Source: Rhodocyclaceae bacterium
Lineage (GTDB): Bacteria; Pseudomonadota; Gammaproteobacteria; Burkholderiales; Rhodocyclaceae
NCBI GenBank assembly: GCA_030824275.1
Contig: JAVBXY010000036.1
Coordinates: 62,001 to 126,000, forward strand
Direction of reading: 5' to 3'
Length of the DNA: 64,000 nt
A model generated the notes under the pieces. That model was not told the origin of the DNA, searched no databases, and worked only from the letters and a program-made list of their open reading frames with translations. Shown in pieces: positions 48,173 to 60,630 of this stretch. The translations under genes and the position numbers were made by a program. The first letter of the stretch is position 1. The number at the start of each line of letters is the position of its first letter.

Positions 48173-48712
48173 TCAAATTCCCCGATCAGTCCCGTTTTCG
48201 CCGGGACAAGGACGGATCATATCGGCAAATCGATTCTTTTGCCGATTTTGACGTCGCAGCCTGTTCTGCCCGGGCCAGACTACCGGCTTCTCCCCCAAAC
48301 CCAGCGCCTGACGTGCCAGGCGATCCGCCTCCCGATTGCGGTGGCGAGGCAACCAATGCAGCACAACCTCGTCGAGGGCGGAAATCAACGCCCGCGCCTG
48401 CCCGATCAGTGCATGAAAGCGGACGAGCTCGGTTCGCTGCCGGCCGTCGACGTGCCGAATGACGAAATCGCTGTCGCTATGCACGATCAGCTGTCTCGCC
48501 CCGGACTCAGCAGCCAGTTCCAGCACGGCGCAAAGCGCCCGCAGCTCGGCTTCGTTGTTGCAGCCGCTGCCAGCCAGCCGGGAGACTTCGCGATGTTCGC
48601 CGTGCGGTGAAACGAGAACGATGCCGATCTCTATGCGCCCGGGATTGGGCAGCGCGGTACCGTCGCACCAGGCTTGCCAGCGCGATGGCGCCGGATCGCC
48701 GGAGACTATCAG
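48173..48712 (-). CDS. Ribonuclease HI-like protein
   Basis: 179 aa if it starts at a CTG that forms CTGA with the stop of the upstream gene; the first in-frame ATG (48853) would overlap that gene by 145 bp. All four RNase H acidic residues are visible: Asp in AWCDGTAL, Glu in NNEAELRALC, Asp in IVHSDSDFVI, and Asp in NREADRLARQAL. So the enzyme can probably cut RNA in RNA/DNA hybrids. It carries a basic C-terminal extension (GQNRLRRQNRQKNRF). It differs from typical RnhA and resembles the plant-type or RnhA-like proteins. The start remains uncertain. Confidence 0.78.
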   Translation of the reverse strand: MIVSGDPAPSRWQAWCDGTALPNPGRIEIGIVLVSPHGEHREVSRLAGSGCNNEAELRALCAVLELAAESGARQLIVHSDSDFVIRHVDGRQRTELVRFHALIGQARALISALDEVVLHWLPRHRNREADRLARQALGLGEKPVVWPGQNRLRRQNRQKNRFADMIRPCPGENGTDRGI

Positions 48713-48984
48713 AACAGGCTGGCGACGACGAAACGGTCGCGGGCGGCAAGCTTTTCCAGGCCACGAGCCACCTCCAGCGAGGCGCCCCACTTCATGATAT
48801 GGGCCAGAAAGGTGGTCAGCGCCTGGGACAAGGCGTAGCCGGTTTCCCGCCATTCGTTGCGAAATTCCTCGAAACCGACCGTGCGGGCCGAAAGACGGCC
48901 GCTCTTCATGGGTACGAGAGTGACGCTGTCGCCACGATGGCGAATGACGATGGCGGTAGTGCGGTGACGATTGATGACAACCAC
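48709..48984 (-). CDS. Small protein of unknown function next to RNase H
   Basis: 91 aa (VVINRHRTTAIVIRHRGDSVTLVPMKSGRLSARTVGFEEF...). The N-terminus looks like two or three beta strands and the C-terminus like two helices. I do not recognise a family. Its stop lies in the CTGA that may start the RNase H gene, so the two are likely translationally coupled. Codon use and GC are like the neighbours. Confidence 0.6.
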   Translation of the reverse strand: MVVINRHRTTAIVIRHRGDSVTLVPMKSGRLSARTVGFEEFRNEWRETGYALSQALTTFLAHIMKWGASLEVARGLEKLAARDRFVVASLF

Positions 48985-49062
48985 GTTGATCTCCCCAATG
49001 GTATCAACAGCGGTATCGGCACGCGGAGCGAAAGCTTGAGGCCTGGCGGTATGACAACGGGA

Positions 49063-51357
49063 CTAGTCACTCTGTTCGACACGATTGCGTCCGGACTCCT
49101 TGGCCTTGTACAGACCGGCGTCGGCCCGTGCCAGCGCGGCATCAGGGTCCGTATCCGCCGGATCAAGACGGGCGACGCCAATGCTGACGGTAAAGGTGAC
49201 CGGCCCACGCGTAGTCATGGCTGGCGAAGCCTCCACCATGCGCCGGAAACGCTCGGCGAACTCCATGGCCCCTGCCGTATCGGTACCCGGCAGCAGGATG
49301 CCGAACTCTTCGCCGCCGAGGCGCCCGAACATATCCACTTGACGCAATTGATCGACGGCAAGCTGGGCCAGATGGCGCAGCACCTCGTCACCGGCGGCAT
49401 GCCCTAGCCGGTCATTGACACCCTTGAAGTGGTCGATGTCCAGCATCAACAGGGCTCCCGGCTGCCCAAAGCGACGAATGCGGGCCACCTCGGATGCCAT
49501 CTGCTCAACGAAACTACGCCGGTTGGCGACACCCGTGAGAAAGTCGGTCGTGGCGAGACGGCGAAGTTCATCCTCCATGGCGACCCGATCCGTCATGTCG
49601 CGGGCGACGCAAAGAAATCCCCGTGGCCAGCTGCCGCCGTCGGACAAAGCGCTGAAAGTGGCATGTAGGCGGCGATCCTGACCGGCTAGGGGATAGGTCA
49701 GATCGATACTCCAGGGCGGGCCACCGGCCATCAAGGCACCGATGGCCGATGTGAATACCGAGGCAACCTCCGGCGGCAGCACTGCGGCATAGTCACACCC
49801 CATCAGGCTATCGGGATCGGGCCGGGAACCTCGCCAGTCTTGCGGCCAATGGAATTCGGAGATCCGTCCGGAGGTATCGACGAGCACGACCAGATCGTTC
49901 ATCGACGCCACCAGCGTGCGCAATTGCTGCTCGCGCTGAACCACCGAGACCTCTGCCGCCTTTCGCTCCGAAATATCCAGGATGAAGCCGCTCCAGGCCG
50001 TCGGCAAAGCCGCCGCTTGCAGTGGAACCACATGCGGGAGAGCGGAAATCTGGACCCATTTCTGTCGCCCGGACGGAACGATCAGCCGAACCTCCGCCAG
50101 GAAAGCTCGCCCCTCACGCTGGGCCGCCGCTTCCTCGTCACGCAAATGCGCCACATCGGCAGGATGAACCAGATTCCAGAAACGCCCCATGTCATCAAGA
50201 AGCTCGTCGGCGGACAACTCCAGCAATTCATTGCAACGGGCACTCAGATACTGGAACCGGCCATGGCCGTCCGCATCGGACTCGTAGTCATACAGCACAC
50301 ACGGCACGGTGCCCGCCATCCGCTCGAAGCGCTGATGAATCTCAGCCAAATCTAGCCGGGCAGCCTCGGCCTTTTCGGCATAACGACGGGCGCCTTTCTG
50401 CCACAGGCCCAGACCCAGGATGGATGCCATGACAATGAACAGATACACGCCGACCTGAACCTTGAGGCGACTCCACCAAGGGGCAAAGATCGCCCCCAGG
50501 TCGCGACTGACCGCCACTACCAGAGGGCTGTCGATAGGAACCCCCTCTGGATGGATGGTGCGCTGAGCCATCATGCGGGACTCGCCGGTGGAATACACCG
50601 TCCCTTGCATCACGGTTTCGACCAAGCCCGAATTGACGTGACGGCTGAAAAAGGAACCCGGCTTGGCCAGACTGGTGCCCGCAAGGGCGGGTCGTTCGGG
50701 CACCATAAGGAACAACTGGCCGTCACCGTGCGCCAGGGCCGACCACATATCGGGGGCATAGCGGACGGAATTCATCAAGGTTGAGAAGTAGGCCGGCTCA
50801 AGGGCAGCCGCCACGATGCCATTGAACTCACCCTGCGGGCCCCGGACCACCTGTATCAGGTTGATGACGAAGTTGCCCAGTACGGTTTTGAATGGCGGAG
50901 TAACCGCCATTCGTACAGCGTTGGAATCACTGCGGGCCTTGCGGAAATAGTCGCGGGAGGAGGTATCCACACCGACCAATTCGGAGCGATTGGAGAGACG
51001 AACGATACCGTCGGCATCGATCACGGTCAGGGTACGGACTCCCGGCATCACCTCTTCCAGGGCCACCAACCTTGCCGTGGCTGCTTCGGTATAGCCTTTT
51101 CCCTGCCGCCAACGAGGGATATCCTTGATCAGTCGACTCAGACCGAGATAAGTGGCTTCAAGCTGGCGGTCGAGATTCTGGTCGATCACCCGCACCTGCG
51201 CCAGCAGCCGATCACGTTCAGTGGCGATGGCCCTGTAGTAATCGTAGTAAAGGTTACCGCCGATGACAGCGGCCAGTCCAGCCAGGATCAACCCCAGCAT
51301 CATCCACTGGCGGAGCACGGTGCGCTTGATGTCGGCCGTGGCGAACAAAGCTTTCAT
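49063..51357 (-). CDS. Membrane diguanylate cyclase with dCACHE sensor and PAS domain
   Basis: 764 aa from the ATG at 51357. One membrane helix (WMMLGLILAGLAAVIGGNLYY) leads to a periplasmic double-CACHE sensor (about residues 45-290, with the RTLTVIDADGIVRLSNRSELVGVDTSSRDYF signature), then a second helix (VGVYLFIVMASILGLGLWQ). Two PAS segments follow (about 340-460 and 470-590). A GGDEF domain ends the protein, with GGEEF near residue 680 and an RxxD inhibitory site (RQVD) five residues before it. It should make c-di-GMP in response to a small external ligand. It lies 11 bp after the next GGDEF-EAL gene on the same strand. Confidence 0.92.
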   Translation of the reverse strand: MKALFATADIKRTVLRQWMMLGLILAGLAAVIGGNLYYDYYRAIATERDRLLAQVRVIDQNLDRQLEATYLGLSRLIKDIPRWRQGKGYTEAATARLVALEEVMPGVRTLTVIDADGIVRLSNRSELVGVDTSSRDYFRKARSDSNAVRMAVTPPFKTVLGNFVINLIQVVRGPQGEFNGIVAAALEPAYFSTLMNSVRYAPDMWSALAHGDGQLFLMVPERPALAGTSLAKPGSFFSRHVNSGLVETVMQGTVYSTGESRMMAQRTIHPEGVPIDSPLVVAVSRDLGAIFAPWWSRLKVQVGVYLFIVMASILGLGLWQKGARRYAEKAEAARLDLAEIHQRFERMAGTVPCVLYDYESDADGHGRFQYLSARCNELLELSADELLDDMGRFWNLVHPADVAHLRDEEAAAQREGRAFLAEVRLIVPSGRQKWVQISALPHVVPLQAAALPTAWSGFILDISERKAAEVSVVQREQQLRTLVASMNDLVVLVDTSGRISEFHWPQDWRGSRPDPDSLMGCDYAAVLPPEVASVFTSAIGALMAGGPPWSIDLTYPLAGQDRRLHATFSALSDGGSWPRGFLCVARDMTDRVAMEDELRRLATTDFLTGVANRRSFVEQMASEVARIRRFGQPGALLMLDIDHFKGVNDRLGHAAGDEVLRHLAQLAVDQLRQVDMFGRLGGEEFGILLPGTDTAGAMEFAERFRRMVEASPAMTTRGPVTFTVSIGVARLDPADTDPDAALARADAGLYKAKESGRNRVEQSD

Positions 51358-51367
51358 GGGCAGCGCC

Positions 51368-53707
51368 TCAGCCGTGCATCCAGGAAGGATCGGCGCGCCA
51401 GTTGCGCACCCAAGCCACAAGATCCCCCGCCGGCATCGGCCGGGCGATGCCGTAGCCCTGGGCCAGATCGCAGCCCATGGCCAGCAGGGCCACGCCATGT
51501 TCGACGCTCTCGACACCTTCGGCGATGACCGTGCGATGGAAGACGCGGGTAAGGCCGATCACGCCCTCGACGATGGCGCGATCTTCCGGGTCCTTGAGCA
51601 TGTCGCGGACAAAACTTTGATCGATCTTCAGCACCCGGGCCGGCAGGCGCTTGAAGTAGGTCAGCGAAGAATAGCCGGTACCGAAATCGTCGAGGGCAAA
51701 GTCGACGCCGAAGCCGCGACACTCCTCGATCACACGAGACACCAGCAGCATGTCTTCCAGTGCGGCCGTCTCCAGTACTTCCAGCTCGATCTGCCCTGCG
51801 GGTACGCCGGGATGACGGCCCAGCGCGCGCCGCAGACGGTCAACGAAATCCGGCTGCTGCAAATGACGGGCAGCGATATTGACACTGACCCCCAGATTGA
51901 GGCCCGCCGCCTGCCACGACTGGATTTGTGACAGGGCCTGTTCGATCACCCATTCACCAATGCGAACAATCAGGTCGTGCCCTTCGATCAGGGGCAGGAA
52001 CTCCATGGGCGGCACCAATCCCCGCTCTGGATGCTGCCAGCGGATAAGGGCCTCGGCACCGACCACGACCCCTTCCCGCATATTCACTTTGGGTTGGTAG
52101 TGCAGTACAAGTTCGTTGTTCTCCAAGGCCTGCTCAATGCGGGACAACTGCTCGCGATGCGTGCGGGCACGACGATCCGTTTCCGTATCGAACAGATGGT
52201 AGCGATTCCGGCCGGCCTGCTTGGCCTGATACATGGCCTGATCGGCGTGTCGCATCAAGGTGTCGGGATCGGCATCATCCTGCGGATAAAGCGCGACGCC
52301 GATACTGGCCGAGATCACCACCTGGTCCAGCCCGACGAACACCGGCTGCGCCACGGATTCGAGCAGACGCTGTAGCGCCTGCTCACATTCCTCAACCTTT
52401 TCCAGGCCGATCAGCAAAAGTACGAATTCGTCGCCCCCCAAACGCGCCACGGTATCACCACCGCGCAGGCCGGCCTTGAGGCGCTGCGCCATCTCGACCA
52501 GCAGGCGATCCCCGGCGGCGTGACCGTGGGAGTCGTTGATCGGCTTGAAGCCATCCAGATCCAGATAGCAGACAGCCATCATTCCGCCGGCACGCCGGGT
52601 CTGGGCAATCGCCTGCAACATGCGATCACCCAGCAATACACGATTGGGAATATCGGTCAGGGCGTCGAAATGGGCAATGTGTTCGAGCTTCGCTTCATGC
52701 TGCTTGATGCGGGAAATATCGGTGAAAATGCCGATGTAGCGGCTGATCTCACCGGCCTCGTCGCGTACGGCGGAAATGGTCAGCAGTTCCGGATACACCT
52801 CGCCATCACGGCGCCGGTTCCATAGTTCGCCGCGCCAGAAACCCTGCTGCTTGAGGGACTGCCACATGCCCGCATAGAATTCGAGGCCCTGACGCCCGGA
52901 AGAAAGTACCCGAGGCGTTTTGCCGATCAATTCATCGCGGCAGAATCCGGTCACGGCGACAAAGGCGTCATTGACCTCGACAATGCGCTCCTCGGCGTCA
53001 GTGATGCAGATGCCGTCATGGGCCGAACTGAAGACGCCAGCCGCCAGTTGCAAACGGTCGTTGGCTTGGCGCAGGCCCCGCTCCACACGATGCCGGCGCA
53101 ATACATTGACAACCAACAGTGCGATCACCACTCCCTGCGCCAGCAGGGCGCCCCAGAGGATGCGCCGATTGCGATCATGGGACTCCTCCAGTTCCCGGGT
53201 GCGGGACTCGACCAGACTCACCAGCCGGTCCTTGTAGATCAGCAGGGCTTCCTCGGCGAGCTTCTTGCCGGTGACATCGTGAATCACCGAGAACAGAACG
53301 GTGCGGCCGTCGTCGAGTCGAATCGGTGAAGAATAGACCTCGACCGTGCGAATTTCACCGCCGGCGACACGGTGAGGGAAAATGAAATAGTTACGCTGCT
53401 CAGACTTGGCCAGGGCACGCTCCCGCGCCACCTCTTCCGGCTTGAGGACATTGAAGTCCTGAATCTTCATCAGCGTCAGTTCATTGGTCGAGTAACCATA
53501 AAAACGTGAGGCCGTTTCGTTGGCATCAACTATGCCGCCGCTTTCTGGATCAATGAACAACATGATCGCGCCATGCTGGCGAAACAGGGTCGAGAGCAGG
53601 GCCTCGTTGGCCTTGACGATGGCAAACGCCATTGGCGCCAGACAAAGCATCAGCACAATCCAGGTTCGCGGCCGAATCATCAGCTTTTTCAGCATGTCAT
53701 TTCGCAC
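51368..53707 (-). CDS. Membrane PAS-PAS-GGDEF-EAL c-di-GMP protein
   Basis: 779 aa; the start at 53707 or the ATG four codons later. An N-terminal hydrophobic segment (WIVLMLCLAPMAFAIV), a PAS domain (about 45-155), a second membrane helix (ILWGALLAQGVVIALLVVNVL), then another PAS (about 220-345). A GGDEF near residue 424 with an intact RGGD inhibitory site comes next, followed by EAL (AEALIRWQ, about residue 550) with intact DDFGTG loop and AEGVE. Both activities look possible. Divergent from the GGDEF-EAL gene at 53809 across a 101-bp AT-rich gap, and upstream of the dCACHE cyclase. Confidence 0.92.
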   Translation of the reverse strand: MRNDMLKKLMIRPRTWIVLMLCLAPMAFAIVKANEALLSTLFRQHGAIMLFIDPESGGIVDANETASRFYGYSTNELTLMKIQDFNVLKPEEVARERALAKSEQRNYFIFPHRVAGGEIRTVEVYSSPIRLDDGRTVLFSVIHDVTGKKLAEEALLIYKDRLVSLVESRTRELEESHDRNRRILWGALLAQGVVIALLVVNVLRRHRVERGLRQANDRLQLAAGVFSSAHDGICITDAEERIVEVNDAFVAVTGFCRDELIGKTPRVLSSGRQGLEFYAGMWQSLKQQGFWRGELWNRRRDGEVYPELLTISAVRDEAGEISRYIGIFTDISRIKQHEAKLEHIAHFDALTDIPNRVLLGDRMLQAIAQTRRAGGMMAVCYLDLDGFKPINDSHGHAAGDRLLVEMAQRLKAGLRGGDTVARLGGDEFVLLLIGLEKVEECEQALQRLLESVAQPVFVGLDQVVISASIGVALYPQDDADPDTLMRHADQAMYQAKQAGRNRYHLFDTETDRRARTHREQLSRIEQALENNELVLHYQPKVNMREGVVVGAEALIRWQHPERGLVPPMEFLPLIEGHDLIVRIGEWVIEQALSQIQSWQAAGLNLGVSVNIAARHLQQPDFVDRLRRALGRHPGVPAGQIELEVLETAALEDMLLVSRVIEECRGFGVDFALDDFGTGYSSLTYFKRLPARVLKIDQSFVRDMLKDPEDRAIVEGVIGLTRVFHRTVIAEGVESVEHGVALLAMGCDLAQGYGIARPMPAGDLVAWVRNWRADPSWMHG

Positions 53708-53808
53708 AGCCGGGCCGTCTCCCCCGTTGGTTTTATATATAACTAAAGTAGCGTATCACACTAATCACGCCGGATTTTCGACACCCCGGTGGCACAGCCC
53801 GCCGCCAA

Positions 53809-55182
53809 ATGCACTATCCTTCGCCCGTGAATTCGAAGTTGTCCATCTCCGTCCACAGCCAGCGCAAAAGTTCCAAGGATATGCACGCCAAGGGAATCGA
53901 TCCGACCACTGGCTTTCTCGACCGCGGCGAATGCCTGGCACTGACCACGCGCATGGCCGCGCAGGCAACGCAAACCGGTCGCCCCCTGGCCTCCCTGTGG
54001 ATCGACCTCGACCGCCTCAAGCAGGTCAATGAATCCTTCGGTCATCTCGGCGGTGATACCGTGATCGTCCAGATCGCCGAGCGCCTGCGCGAGAAGTCTG
54101 GTGGCCGTGCCGAATGGTGTCGCATGGGCGGCGACGAGTTCGTCGGCCTCGCCACCGACTGCGATGCAGCCCATGCCCTGCAACTGGCCCACGACGTGCT
54201 CCAGGCCATCGAGACACCCTTGCGCTTCGGCGAATTCGCTCTGCATCCGTCGGCCAGCATCGGCGTCGCCTTGCTGGAACCGAACGAAGATCCTTTTGCC
54301 TTCCTTGAACGGGCCGACCGCGCCATGAGCACCGCCAAGCGCCAGGGTGGTGGTCGCGTTGTCGCCTCAGGCGACGAGCCCGTCCCCGGCCGCCTCGGCA
54401 TTCTTCTGGCGCGGGAAGAACTGGAAATCGAGAACCGCCTGCATCTGGCACTCGAAAATGGCGGGCTGACACTCCATTACCAGCCCATCATCGGTTTCGA
54501 CGGCCGCATCGAGGCAGTCGAGGCACTGATGCGTTGCGGCGCCAGCAACGAACTGATCCCTCCTGGCAAATTCATCCCCGTCGCCGAGAAGACCGGGCTG
54601 GTCATCCGCTTGGGCGAATGGAGCCTGCTCGCCGGTGCCCGCTTTGCCCGTGACCTGGAAGACGCCGGCCGACGAACCAAGGTCGCGATCAACGTCTCCC
54701 GTGCCCAACTCGTCTCGCCCAAATTCACCCAGGCCCTGCACGCTGCTTTGCTGTGTGCCAACGTCAACGCCGAATTGATCGAACTGGAACTGACCGAATC
54801 CCTGTTCATGGACATTTCAGAAACCGTGCAGAGCAATCTGCGCGCCGCCCGCGATGCCGGCGTCGGCCTCGCCATTGACGATTTCGGCACCGGCTACTCC
54901 TGCCTCGCCAACCTCAAGGACATCCCGGCCACCAAGCTCAAGCTCGACCGCGCCTTCGTCACCGTCCTGCCCCACGATCGCCGAGCCTTCGCCGTGGTCA
55001 AGGCGATGACGCAACTGGGGCGCGAACTGGGCATGACTATCGTGGCCGAGGGTGTTGAAAAAATTGAACAACTCGATTCCCTGCGTGAAGCGGGAGTCGA
55101 TGCCATCCAGGGTTACATCCATGCCCGCCCCATGCCCGAGGAAGCACTGATGAACTGGTTTCACGAAAGGAAAGCGACATGA
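53809..55182 (+). CDS. Soluble GGDEF-EAL protein
   Basis: 457 aa from the ATG at 53809; a GTG at 53827 and an ATG at 53881 are alternatives. It has a GGDEF domain (RMGGDEF, about residue 106) without the RxxD inhibitory site, then an EAL domain (VEALMRCG, about residue 236) with IDDFGTGYSCL and AEGVEK. No sensor domain and no membrane helix are present. It overlaps the HDOD gene by 4 bp (ATGA), so the two are coupled. The full set of EAL catalytic residues argues for phosphodiesterase activity; the GGDEF may also be active. Confidence 0.9.
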   Translation: MHYPSPVNSKLSISVHSQRKSSKDMHAKGIDPTTGFLDRGECLALTTRMAAQATQTGRPLASLWIDLDRLKQVNESFGHLGGDTVIVQIAERLREKSGGRAEWCRMGGDEFVGLATDCDAAHALQLAHDVLQAIETPLRFGEFALHPSASIGVALLEPNEDPFAFLERADRAMSTAKRQGGGRVVASGDEPVPGRLGILLAREELEIENRLHLALENGGLTLHYQPIIGFDGRIEAVEALMRCGASNELIPPGKFIPVAEKTGLVIRLGEWSLLAGARFARDLEDAGRRTKVAINVSRAQLVSPKFTQALHAALLCANVNAELIELELTESLFMDISETVQSNLRAARDAGVGLAIDDFGTGYSCLANLKDIPATKLKLDRAFVTVLPHDRRAFAVVKAMTQLGRELGMTIVAEGVEKIEQLDSLREAGVDAIQGYIHARPMPEEALMNWFHERKAT

Positions 55183-56063
55183 CGAGCGCCGCTGGCTCTC
55201 CAGCCAATCCCGCCCCCTCCGTCGATGCACTGCTTGAAACGTCGATGCGCGATATCGGCATTCCGCCACGACCGACCATCCTCGACCGCATCGCCACGGA
55301 AATGCAGAAGGACGACCCGGACTTCAAACGCCTGGCCACCATCATCGGTGCCGACGTCAGCCTGTCGGCGAGCCTGATCAAGACGGCCAACTCGCCCTTC
55401 TTCGGCTTCCGCAGCCGGGTCCGGTCGGTCAGCGAGGCCCTCATGGTACTCGGCCTCGACGTTGCCAGCCGTGCCATCGCCGGCATCATCCTGCGCAAAG
55501 TTTTTCCCAACTCCCTGCACCTGGAACGCTTCTGGGATGCCTCGGCCCGCATCGCCCGCCTTTCCGGCTGGCTGGCGCAGAAGGTCACCGATCACAAGCT
55601 GCGTCCGGACGATGCCTACACCTTTGGCCTCTTCCGCGATTGCGGCATCCCTGTGCTGCTCAAGCGCTTCCCCGGCTACGAAAAGGTGCTGGACCAGGCC
55701 AACCGCGAAACGGATCGCAGCTTCACCGCCATCGAAGATGCCCAGATTCCCACCAACCACGCCATGGTCGGCTGCCTGCTGGCGCAAAGCTGGTGGCTAC
55801 CCGAGGAAACCTGTCTCGCCATCCGCCATCACCACGACGCCAACGTCCTCGAAACCCCCTCGATCTCGCCGCCGCTGACCAGCCGCTACCGGATCGCCAT
55901 CGCCCAGTTCGCCGAGCATTTGATCCAGCGCCATTCGGGCCTCAGCCACACCAACGAATGGCCCAAACTCGGCCCCGGCTGCCTGCGCCTGCTCGGCATC
56001 ACCGAAGAGGAAGTGGATGGCGTGCTGGCCGACGCCATCCCGGTCATCGAAGCCGAGGACTGA
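55179..56063 (+). CDS. HDOD-domain protein
   Basis: 294 aa. An HDOD domain covers most of the protein (IPPRPTILDRIATEMQKDDPDFKRLATIIGADVSLSASLIKTANSPFFGFRSRVRSVSEALMVLGLDVASRAIAGIIL). HDOD proteins lack HD catalysis and act as regulators in c-di-GMP and other signalling; they often sit beside GGDEF/EAL genes. Coupled start to the GGDEF-EAL gene suggests a joint role. The glycine riboswitch begins about 30 bp after its stop. Confidence 0.9.
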   Translation: MTSAAGSPANPAPSVDALLETSMRDIGIPPRPTILDRIATEMQKDDPDFKRLATIIGADVSLSASLIKTANSPFFGFRSRVRSVSEALMVLGLDVASRAIAGIILRKVFPNSLHLERFWDASARIARLSGWLAQKVTDHKLRPDDAYTFGLFRDCGIPVLLKRFPGYEKVLDQANRETDRSFTAIEDAQIPTNHAMVGCLLAQSWWLPEETCLAIRHHHDANVLETPSISPPLTSRYRIAIAQFAEHLIQRHSGLSHTNEWPKLGPGCLRLLGITEEEVDGVLADAIPVIEAED

Positions 56064-56077
56064 GCGGATATCTGATC

Positions 56078-56083
56078 TATAAT
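56078..56083 (+). promoter_or_regulatory. -10 box for the glycine-cleavage operon
   Basis: TATAAT, perfect, about 12 bp before the first aptamer. The -35 region (GAGGAC at 17 bp) is weak and overlaps the end of the HDOD gene. Confidence 0.6.
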
Positions 56084-56090
56084 CCGCCCC

Positions 56091-56265
56091 GGTTGTCGGG
56101 AGAGAGTGAGCAGGAAATCCCGCCTCACCGCCGAAGGCGCAACCCCCAGGAACCGCTCAGGCAAAAGGGCCGACGACGCAACAAAAATCTGGAGAGTGAT
56201 GATCAGGCCGCAGCGCCGGAGCCATCCACCGACGGGGTAAATCTCTCAGGTGCCAAGGACAGATG
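56091..56265 (+). ncRNA. Tandem glycine riboswitch
   Basis: Two glycine aptamers in a row. Aptamer 1 closes with GTCGG (56095-56099) and CCGAC (56070-56174 region, at 56170-56174) and contains GAGAGAGTGAG and CAGGAACCGCTCAGGCAAAAGG. Aptamer 2 closes with ATCTG (56187-56191) and CAGAT (56260-56264), and contains GAGAGTG and CTCTCAGGTGCCAAGGACAG. The tandem pair binds glycine and sits directly upstream of gcvT. A terminator follows, so it most likely turns the operon on when glycine is high. Confidence 0.92.
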
Positions 56266-56303
56266 GGGATGCCGCGACAACCGTCGCGCGTCCCTATTTT
56301 TTT
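56266..56303 (+). terminator. Riboswitch expression-platform terminator
   Basis: GGGATGCCGCGAC and GTCGCGCGTCCC pair around the loop AACC, followed by TATTTTTTT. It lies directly between the glycine aptamers and gcvT and must be overcome for expression, so glycine binding probably prevents it forming. Confidence 0.85.
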
Positions 56304-56316
56304 GCCCGAGGATGCC

Positions 56317-57405
56317 ATGCCCCAGCGCACGCCGCTCTACGAATCCCATCTCGCCGCCAACGCCAAGATCGTCGACTTCGCCGGCTGGGAAATGCCCATC
56401 CACTACGGTTCGCAGATCGAGGAACACCATGCCGTACGCAAGGACGCCGGCATGTTCGACGTCTCCCACATGTGCGCCATCGATCTCGCCGGCCCCGACG
56501 CCACGCGCTGGCTGCGCCACCTGCTGGCCAACGATGTCGCCAAGCTGACAACGCCCGGCAAGGCACTGTACTCCTGCATGCTCGACGACGGCGCTGGCGT
56601 CATCGACGACCTCATCGTCTATTACTTCGCCGCCGACCGCTACCGCATCGTCGTCAACGCCGGCACGGCCGAGAAGGACATCGCCTGGATGCGCGCGCGC
56701 CTGGTCGGCTTCGATGCCGCCCTCGTCGTCCGCCGCGACCAGGCCATGATCGCGGTACAGGGCCCGAATGCCCGCGAGCGTTTCTGGACCGCCTTCCCCG
56801 TCGCCCGTGGCGCGACAGTGATGCTGGAAAATTTCCAGGCCGCCGAATGGCTGGCCGACGGCGAGGCCTGGCTGGTGGCCCGTACCGGCTACACCGGCGA
56901 GGACGGCTTCGAGATTACCCTGCCCGCCGATGACGCCCCCGCCGCCTGGGCCGCCCTGCTCGCCGCGGGCGTCAAACCCTGCGGCCTCGGCGCCCGCGAT
57001 ACCCTGCGCCTGGAAGCCGGCATGAATCTTTATGGTCAGGACATGGATGAAAACATTTCCCCCTACGAAGCCGGCCTCAAGTGGACCGTCGACCTCAAGG
57101 ACGCCGGCCGCGACTTCATCGGAAAGTCGGCCCTGGCGACACGGCGATGCGACGTCCGTTTCGCCGGCCTGCTGCTTCTCGACAAGGGCGTCATGCGCTC
57201 GCACATGAAAGTGCACACGTCCCTCGGCATCGGCGAAACCACCAGCGGCACGTTCTCGCCCAGCCTCAATCAATCCATCGCGCTGGCCCGCATTCCCGCC
57301 GGCATAGAAAACGGCAGCGAGGTCGAGGTGGAAATCCGCGACAAGAAACTCAAGGCCAAAGTTGTAAAACCCTCATTCGTCCGTCACGGCGCATCCCAAC
57401 TCTAA
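56317..57405 (+). CDS. gcvT: Glycine cleavage system T protein (aminomethyltransferase)
   Basis: 362 aa from the ATG at 56317. Family segments: [54 protein letters not shown] and [21 protein letters not shown]. It transfers the methylene group from the lipoyl H protein to tetrahydrofolate and releases ammonia. A copy of the dispersed element encodes GKSALATRR (residues 269-277) where other GcvT proteins read FIGREAL and a helix; the following residues are shorter than in E. coli. First gene of gcvT-gcvH-gcvP under glycine riboswitch control. Confidence 0.95.
   Translation: MPQRTPLYESHLAANAKIVDFAGWEMPIHYGSQIEEHHAVRKDAGMFDVSHMCAIDLAGPDATRWLRHLLANDVAKLTTPGKALYSCMLDDGAGVIDDLIVYYFAADRYRIVVNAGTAEKDIAWMRARLVGFDAALVVRRDQAMIAVQGPNARERFWTAFPVARGATVMLENFQAAEWLADGEAWLVARTGYTGEDGFEITLPADDAPAAWAALLAAGVKPCGLGARDTLRLEAGMNLYGQDMDENISPYEAGLKWTVDLKDAGRDFIGKSALATRRCDVRFAGLLLLDKGVMRSHMKVHTSLGIGETTSGTFSPSLNQSIALARIPAGIENGSEVEVEIRDKKLKAKVVKPSFVRHGASQL
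57121..57148 (+). repeat. Dispersed 28-bp element, copy 10
   Basis: Plus orientation, 26 of 28 consensus positions, in gcvT, in a frame that encodes G-K-S-A-L-A-T-R-R. It is the only copy that uses this frame. Confidence 0.7.
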
Positions 57406-57417
57406 AAGGAGACCACC

Positions 57418-57792
57418 ATGAACACCCCCGCTAATCTCAAGTACGCCGCCTCCCACGAATGGGCTAAATCAGAGGCCGACGGCAGCATCACCATCGGCAT
57501 TACCGACCACGCCCAGGAGGCCCTCGGGGATGTGGTCTTCCTTGAACTGCCCACCGTCGGCCGCGTCGTCAAGGCCGGCGAATCGGTGGCGGTGATCGAG
57601 TCGGTCAAGGCCGCCTCGGATATATACGCCCCGGTCTCCGGCGAAGTCATCGAGGCCAACGGTGCTGCCGTGGACGCCCCCGAGTCGGTGAATGCCGATG
57701 CCTACGGTGTCTGGCTGTTCAAGATCAAGCCCTCCAATCCCGCCGAGCTGGACGCCCTGCTCACCGCCGACGCCTACAACGCCACTCTGTAA
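57418..57792 (+). CDS. gcvH: Glycine cleavage system H protein
   Basis: 124 aa, the usual length. The lipoylated lysine is in [20 protein letters not shown] protein shuttles the aminomethyl group between GcvP, GcvT and the L protein. An AAAAGGAG ribosome site stands before the ATG. The L protein is not in the window and is presumably the shared dihydrolipoyl dehydrogenase. Confidence 0.97.
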   Translation: MNTPANLKYAASHEWAKSEADGSITIGITDHAQEALGDVVFLELPTVGRVVKAGESVAVIESVKAASDIYAPVSGEVIEANGAAVDAPESVNADAYGVWLFKIKPSNPAELDALLTADAYNATL

Positions 57793-57798
57793 ATCTCC

Positions 57799-60621
<2,823 letters not shown>

Positions 60622-60630
60622 AATAAACCG

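Noticed and set aside
49538-49565. A further match (22 of 28) to the dispersed element in the dCACHE diguanylate cyclase gene
   Set aside because: The encoded LRRLATTDFLTGVANRR is the ordinary conserved start of a GGDEF domain, so protein conservation and codon bias explain the bases. It is not counted.
50725-50755. Partial element-like stretch (CCGTG then CGCCAGGGCCGAC) in the same gene
   Set aside because: It needs a one-base gap and lacks the A-tract; it may be a decayed copy, but it is too weak to list.
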